Positions 57,488 to 64,000 of a stretch of DNA of 64,000 bases are shown here, piece after piece. The notes under the pieces are model-generated. The model saw nothing but the letters and a program-made list of their open reading frames with translations, had not been told where the DNA came from and ran no database searches. The DNA comes from Colletotrichum lupini (taxonomy: Eukaryota > Ascomycota > Sordariomycetes > Glomerellales > Glomerellaceae): assembly GCF_023278565.1 (NCBI RefSeq), contig NC_064674.1, positions 62,001-126,000 on the forward strand, written 5' to 3'. How positions within the stretch are numbered: the first letter of the stretch is position 1; each line of letters begins with the position of its first letter. The position numbers and the translations under genes were made by a program.

Positions 57488-60400
57488 TTACTCCCCCCTT
57501 ATATAACTTTAGTCCCTAAAGTTATTATATAATATCTTTTTTTAATATTAATAATAAAGTTATTAACGTCGTTATTTATAATAAATTCCGTAAAGCGTTA
57601 ATAATATCCTTTTTTACTTAGGAATAAGGTATTATTCCTATTTCCTTATTTAATAGATACCTTATTATTATTATTTAGTAATAGCGCGCTAACTAGTTAT
57701 TAAGTTAGTAATATATATTCGTAATAAAGTATTTTAATTATTATAATATATAAGAGCCCGCTTAACCTCGCGGTTATTATTATTATTAGGCTATTAAGTA
57801 TAATAAAAGATTTTTCTTCTATTATTAGTTACGTATTTACTTTTTCTTCCCTCTTTTTATTTAGTAACCGTTCTACGAATTTTTTCCTATATAACTATAC
57901 TTTTTTTTTTATAATATTCTAATTCCGTATCGTTTCCTAATTACGACTCTCTTACTATACTATTACTAAGTATTTACTAAAATATTTACTATTTTACGTA
58001 TCTAGGATATACTTAATATAGAGTATAATTTTAAAAAGGGCTTTCGTAGTCTTTGTAGTAGTACTCTTTATATATACTATTTAACTAGCCTATATTATAA
58101 TATTAACGAGCTTATCTATATTACTAATACTTACGTTACTAAGTATATTATTTATTAAATTAATAAAAAGAAGTATTTTATTATAAGTCGTCGAGTCCTT
58201 ATTAATCTATTACCGAAATATTAGCTAATAATGTTTTTTAGGTTCTTAAGGAGCTATATAGCGCTGCCTAGTTTATTTAGAATACTTTTATAAAGTTCTA
58301 TAATACTAAGGAATAGGGTAGCCTTAATTCCCGTAAGTATAGCCGCGTTTTTTATATTTTTAGCTATATTACTAGTGTATAAAAAAAGGTTACTATTTAT
58401 ATTACTAACTCGTTAGTAGGTAGTAAGATGAAAAAGGTCTATTTTAAATAGGCTATTCTCTAAGAGCTTATTACTAATTATAAGTATCTAAACTTATTAA
58501 TTTTGATTATAATAAGTTATCAGTAATTATTTAGCGAATTTTTTTTTATTAACTTAGATTTTTCTTTTTAGGCTAGTATCTTTAATATTAATAATAAGAC
58601 TAAGATTATTTCTTACTTTAATTACCTCTAACTAGCTTATTTTTATAGTAATAGTTATATAACCGCTTTATAAAGTAACCTTAACGCTCTAGCTTAGTAT
58701 TATAAAGAAATTCTTAAGGGCGTTATTATTATATATATCTAGGAGTTTTTTATTTTCTTTATTTTTTATAAACGCGTTATTAAGTTCTTAGTAAATAAGG
58801 TATTTATTTATATTATTATTATATATAGCGCTACTTCTATTTTTTATAATCCTAAGATTTAGACTCTTATTAAAAAGCGTACTCTTATTACTAACTATAT
58901 TCTTAATAATAATAACGAGCGGAATAACTTTAAATTTAAATTTAATAAGTCTTAGCGCGAGGATACTAAATTTAAAGAGCTTAGTAATAACTTAGAAAAT
59001 TCTCTTTTTTAGTATTATAATAAGCGCCGCTATTTTAATATTAATAACTTACTAACCCCTATTTACGACGCTCTTTTTAATATAAATAAGGGTACCTTAG
59101 CCCTTAGTTATATTACTTTAGATTTTAATAAGGCTAGTATTATACTCCTCTTATTTTAAGTAAAGGCTTTATAATAGCTCGACGAGGCTATTACTTATAC
59201 TAAAATTAAAACCGCGGGTCGTAATAAGTAGTTTAATATTAATAAGTTCTTTACGAATATTAATATTACTAAAGTCCCTTAGCTCGATTAGGACTACGAG
59301 AGCGTCGCTTTAAATAACGTCCCCCGTCCCTAACTTATTATTAATAATAATAATATTATACTCCTTATTTTATTTCTTATTTTATTGTTTATTATAGCTC
59401 CCGTTATACCTCTTATTATAGCTCCCGTTATACTTCTTATTATAGCTCTTATTATACTTCCCGTTATACTTCTTATTATAGCTCCTATTATATTTCTTAT
59501 TATAGTTTTTAATAATAACTAGGTAGCGAACGCTTTACGAACTATTATTATTAATATATATAATACTCTACGCAACTTTAACTACCTCCTTTTTACTTAT
59601 TATAATATTAATAAGGTTAACGGCCTTATTTTAAATAGTTAGCTAAGTATGCGTACGAAGCCTCTTTACTTTTTACTTATTAAGCGGACTATTATTACTA
59701 ATTATTAAGCTTTAGAAGTATACGCTAGAGCTATTACTACTACTATTAGTATTACGTAGGTTATTCCCCCTACGTAACTAGATTTTAGTAATCTCTTAGC
59801 GACGTATTACTAAGGGTTATAATACTATATCTTTTTTTTAAGGATTGCGCTAGGCTAGATAAAAAGGGTTTTATAGTATTATTAATTAACTTATTTTCGG
59901 TAACCTTTTACTACGAACTTAACGTTTATTATCCTATTTTATATATACCCTTTTTTTATAGTATTCGAATTTATTAACTATTTTTACTACTTTTTTAAAA
60001 TACTTAATAAGCTCTTACGTATTATACTTAGTAAGCTACTTAGCCTATTTAATAAGATAATATAATTTTCTTCCCTCGTTTTATATTATAATGATTTTTT
60101 TAACTTTTTAAACGTTTTACTTATTTTCTAACTCTAAGAGATTTACTATTTAGTTACTAACCGTTCGGCGATTTCCTTATAGCTTAAGTTAGGAAATTAG
60201 GAAAATATTATATATTTTCTAATACTATTTTAATAAATATACTTAGTAAGCTTATTTCCCTACCCTTTTAGTTATTACTATTTTAATATATCTTAGCGCT
60301 AGTTTATTATTTTTAAATCGTATATTCTTTATTAATAAGCCGACGACCTCTCTATAATTAAACTCCTTTAGGGTATATTTTCTATTATAATAAGCTACTT

Positions 60401-62149
60401 AGTTTTTAAAGGCTTATACTTACGCTTACGTAGCCTAGGCCCTAATCTCTTTAATTTTCTAAACCTTTTCTTAAACCCCCTAAATTATAGCTTTATAATT
60501 AAGTATATATTTAATATACCTAGGGTAGTAGCTATATAGTATTATATATAGGGATACTTTTATAATAGAGTATTAGTTATTATTATATATAAACTTAGCC
60601 TCTTTTAGCTACGCTACTTACTTATTTAGTAAGCCCTCGGTATAGATTTTTAAATAGTTTTTTAATATTTAATAAGTTCGGTCCGTTTAGCTATTTATTT
60701 ATAAGTAATACGTAGTAAATAGTTAGTAATATATTACCTATTCTTTAGTAAACTCTTTTTAAAATACGTTTATAAAGAGCTTATCTTTATTTATAATAAT
60801 ACTTTTAAGTATACCGAACTTATATTCGACCTCTTAGTATAAAATACTTACTATTTATACTACGTTAAGTATTTTAATAGTAAGTAGGAACTTTGCGAAC
60901 TTTATTATATAATAAATAATAACTAAGATATTATTATACTCTGCGCCGTTATTACGAGCGCTCGGTAATAGCCCCGTAATAAAGTTTATAAATATTTCTT
61001 AAAATAAATATAAGGGTAATAATAGTAACTATAGCTACTTATATAGCTTATATTTTAGGGTTATAACTCCTAAATAATACTTATAGTTCTTAATATATTT
61101 TTAAATATCTCGTTAAATATCTTCTTAATAGAACTTTTTTTAAATTAGCTTAAGAGTTTTCGTAGCTCTTATATAACCTATTCTATAATTATCGTAGTAT
61201 TAGTAAAAGATTTCTATTTAAAAAGACTCTACTTAAGGAATAATAAGTCTTTTTTTAAAAAATAGTATACTTTATTTATTAAGCGAATATATTTTTAGTT
61301 CGCTAGCTATAGCGCAAACTCTTATTAATTATAATATATAGAACTCGTTTTTAACTTATAGTTTTTTAATAAGCTCTTTAGTTTTTAATAAGAAATAAGA
61401 AATAAATACCGTTTTACTTTTTATAAGCTCTTTTATAACGGGGCGTAAAATATACTATTTTAATATAATAACCTTAGCTCTATTTAACTCCTTTTTATCC
61501 TTATTAAACCGTTAACGAGCGTTTATTAATAACTCTTTTACTTTTTTACTTTAAGTTATTATAATAATAATTATTACTATTTTATTAGTACGCCCTATAA
61601 TACGCTACTAATATAAGGGAGAGGATTCCCCGTTTTTAGAGCTAGTTAATATTTAGCTAGGATTACGAAGGGAGGCCTTAACTATTTAAACGTATACTTT
61701 AGTAGTATTATTTTATTTTTTTAAGCTAATTATCCTTTACCGGACGTTAGGTAGTAGTTTATTAATAAGACGTAGTTTCTAAGCTAGTATAGGGAGGACG
61801 TTTTTATAAAGTACTTCCTCTTTTATATAGTTTAGCTTTTTAAATAGACTATTTACTAAGTTCGTTTTCCTTAGCTAGTATTCTAAGTTAAAGTTAAATA
61901 TTAATAGTTTATATACTTACCTCGCGAGCCTTTTTTAAAAGTCCCGCGCTAATACGCCGATTATTTTTTTAAGTACTTAGTAATCCGTTCAAATTATAAA
62001 TTTTTATAAAAGGCCTTAAAAATAATAAGCCTAGTGCTCTAGCCTTTTTATTATAGTAAGTAGTTTTTATTAACTTATAATTTATTATTACTCCGTATTT
62101 ATAAGCTTTTATAATTAATAAGTAACGGGTTACTATTCTCTATTAGCTT

Positions 62150-62960
62150 ACTACGATAAAATTACCGTAATAGTTTTAATTAAAGCGTCGGTTTTTATTT
62201 ATATAATACATTATAGGTTCTAATACGTAAGTACGGTTATTAAAGTAAAAGTAACCTTTAGCTAATTAAACGCCTCGTTTATTTCCTTAGTCTACTAGAA
62301 GTCCCTTATTTACCCCTTTTCTATTTTTAATCATACTATTATTAGTATAACGATACCTAAGTATTTAGTAATAAACTTCTAATAAAAATTATAAAACCCT
62401 AAGAATACTTAGATATCCCTAATAAACTCTAGCGCCTTTTAATTAGCGATTATTCGCACTCGCAATAAATTAATCTCGATTCTTTTTAGTATAATAATAT
62501 AACTTAAGAACTCGACCCTCTTTTAATAGAACGAGTACTTTAATAGTTTAGTAAAAAGCCCGTATAAATATAAATATTAAAGGACCTTCTTAATATTCTC
62601 CATATATTACTCTTTTATTATTAAGTAGATTATTAAATTATCTATATATATTATATAGTAAATATCTAGCAAATTAATAAGCGCTTAGTAAATATATACT
62701 TAGAACGTTACGGGTACGTTCGTTAGCCTAAAAGGCATAATAATATACTTAAAATAACTATATTAGCTCCGGAATACTATTTTCTATCGGTCAACTTTTT
62801 TAATTTCAATATAATAATAAGTATCCCTAATATTTATTTTTAAGATCTATTTTACTCTGCAAAGCCTATTTAAGAGCTTATTAATAAGTAGTAGTAAGTA
62901 TCGATTTTTTGTAATTATTTTATTTAGCCCGTAGTAATTTATATAAAAGCGTAGTATACT
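62150..62960 (-). pseudogene. Ty3/gypsy reverse transcriptase (RIP-broken)
   Basis: On the minus strand, despite stops, the order is that of gypsy RT: RLCR-KW-LKINIRDTYYYI (about 62890-62800), MPFRLTNVPVTF (about 62738-62703), YIDNLIIY in place of YLDDILIY (about 62650-62625), VEFLSYII (about 62525) and VFLGFYNFYKFI-like (about 62415-62375), followed by a KEINEAFN-LK-TFT block (about 62290-62240). The catalytic YxDD is damaged. Confidence 0.85.
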
Positions 62961-63540
62961 ATCCTTTTTTAATATCAAAAGGATCGGTACCCTAACCTTA
63001 CTAATTAAAAATATAATATAACCGTTCGCTAAGTTCTTAATAATATACGCGCGAAGCTTGTTAAGTTATTTCTTATTTAATAAATAAATAGGACTATAGA
63101 GTGGTTTAGTACTTAGAACTAGGTTAATAAAGTATTTTACCCCGCTATATAACTACGGTCCCTTTACTAACTACTTATCGAACGTTTTTATTTTTAATTA
63201 AAGTTTTAATAATAAACCCCTTTATAATTTAATCTCTATTACCCCCGTAATACTTCTTATAGTAGTAATATATAATATATACGCCCTCTCGTAATTCTTA
63301 ATAATATTATAAGCTATTGCCTCTAATTTAATAACTAAAATAGGCTCGTACGACTATATATTTATTATTATATTAATATAAATACTCTCTTAGCCTATCG
63401 ATAGTTATAATAGTAAGAGGTCTACTATTCCTTTATCCTTATTAACTATAGTAAATAGTTACTAAATCTTCCTTAGCTACTTATAGTAATTAATAAGTCT
63501 AGCACGTATAGCTTTAACGAGGTAATGCGGGATATTCTTA

Positions 63541-64000
63541 TAAAGAATATAAAAAGTGAATATTCATATAGAAGCAAGAATATATAAATATAGGGGAAAT
63601 AAGCGTATATAAAAGAGGTTTTTGTAGTAAAGAGAGTAATATAGTTGAATTACTATATGAGAAGTTGCTTGCTTAACGAAAGGTCTAGGTAGGCAAATAC
63701 ACGCCTATATATAGGCATAAAAACCTCCTACTAGAATATTCCATGCTTATTAATTATGATATAATTAATAAGCGTATACGTAAGTGAATGCGTAATCGTA
63801 GTACGTAATTCCGCCTCGAGTAAATTCCAGATTATTCAGTTACCTTCCAGTACTTTCCATTGCTCACGTAAGCTTATATAAGCAGTATTGCTTACATAAT
63901 CAATACCTATAATAATCTACAGGAATCGTAGATTAATATGGTATATAGTTTGCTTACGTAATATTGACAATAAGGCGAATAATAAGGTAAACAAAGTTAC
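63541..64000. other. AT-rich end segment with a 13-bp hairpin
   Basis: Composition changes near 63540 (TG and CA reappear). A perfect inverted repeat, GCTTATTAATTAT/ATAATTAATAAGC with a 3-base loop, lies at 63745-63773. GCTTACGTAA-like strings recur at about 63868, 63888 and 63951. It could be part of an LTR or leader of the adjacent element; no gene seen. Confidence 0.4.

Larger units (their letters stand above)
57143..63540 (-). mobile_element. RIP-destroyed tract with Ty3/gypsy element (minus)
   Basis: TpA-saturated DNA with almost no CpA/TpG. A Ty3/gypsy RT is readable on the minus strand at 62.15-62.96 kb, so its 5' end lies to the right. TGTTATAATAG at 57143 and a purine tract (reverse complement of CCCCCCTT at 57488-57495) could be the 3' LTR edge. 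The 2.5-3 kb between the expected integrase region and 57.5 kb is more than one gypsy element needs, so a second element may be nested. The matching 5' LTR is not in the window. Confidence 0.7.

Overview
The window reads as nuclear DNA of a filamentous ascomycete (Pezizomycotina). Spliceosomal introns are short (44-90 bp) with GTAAGT-type donors and CTAAC/CTGAC-like branch sites. Long AT-rich tracts show almost complete loss of CpA/TpG in favour of TpA, the signature of repeat-induced point mutation (RIP). Retroelement families, a DUF2235 hydrolase and a G-domain/hydrophobic-hairpin protein of fungal type are also present.

Layout. (1) 1-2829: 3' part of a RIP-destroyed Ty1/copia element on +, followed by about 0.65 kb of RIP-like AT-rich DNA. 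(2) About 3.6-22.5 kb: a non-RIPped block with no intact gene but many pieces of G/C-third-position coding sequence on both strands, broken by frameshifts, deletions and small insertions. Two pieces are recognisable as very divergent virus-type information genes, adjacent and on the same strand: a family-B DNA polymerase (about 14.5-12.4 kb, minus) and an RNA polymerase second-largest-subunit (RPB2-like) gene (about 12.1-10.0 kb, minus). The block also holds pieces of ordinary fungal genes: a kinesin motor (7.95-8.26 kb) and a SEY1/RHD3-type GTPase (15.8-16.5 kb) whose intron-bearing junction occurs three times. (3) 22.55-29.40 kb: a RIP-mutated copia element of the same family on minus, with both LTRs. 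The block is therefore bracketed by inverted copies of one retroelement. (4) 29.4-57 kb: gene-poor host DNA with a few readable genes: a three-exon trypsin-fold serine protease (33966-35072, minus), a DUF2235 alpha/beta hydrolase (40717-42278, minus), and directly downstream a G-domain protein with a hydrophobic C-terminal segment (38773-40625, minus) that may once have been one fused gene. There is also a small gene at 56.4-57.0 kb (+). Between them lie a hAT-like MITE family with long inverted repeats (one copy has a perfect 8-bp duplication), solo LTR-like repeats, a TRIM-like mini-retroelement inside the DUF2235 intron, and more broken coding pieces related to one in the 3.6-22.5 kb block. 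(5) 57.14-63.5 kb: another RIP-destroyed tract containing a Ty3/gypsy reverse transcriptase on minus.

The main result is the 3.6-22.5 kb block. The most economical reading is a decayed endogenous insertion of a large DNA virus (or virus-derived element) in an ascomycete, later invaded by LTR elements and mixed with duplicated host gene fragments. The polymerase assignments rest on several motifs in the correct order. The viral origin, the virus group and the meaning of the other pieces are inference. Boundaries of broken genes are approximate throughout.
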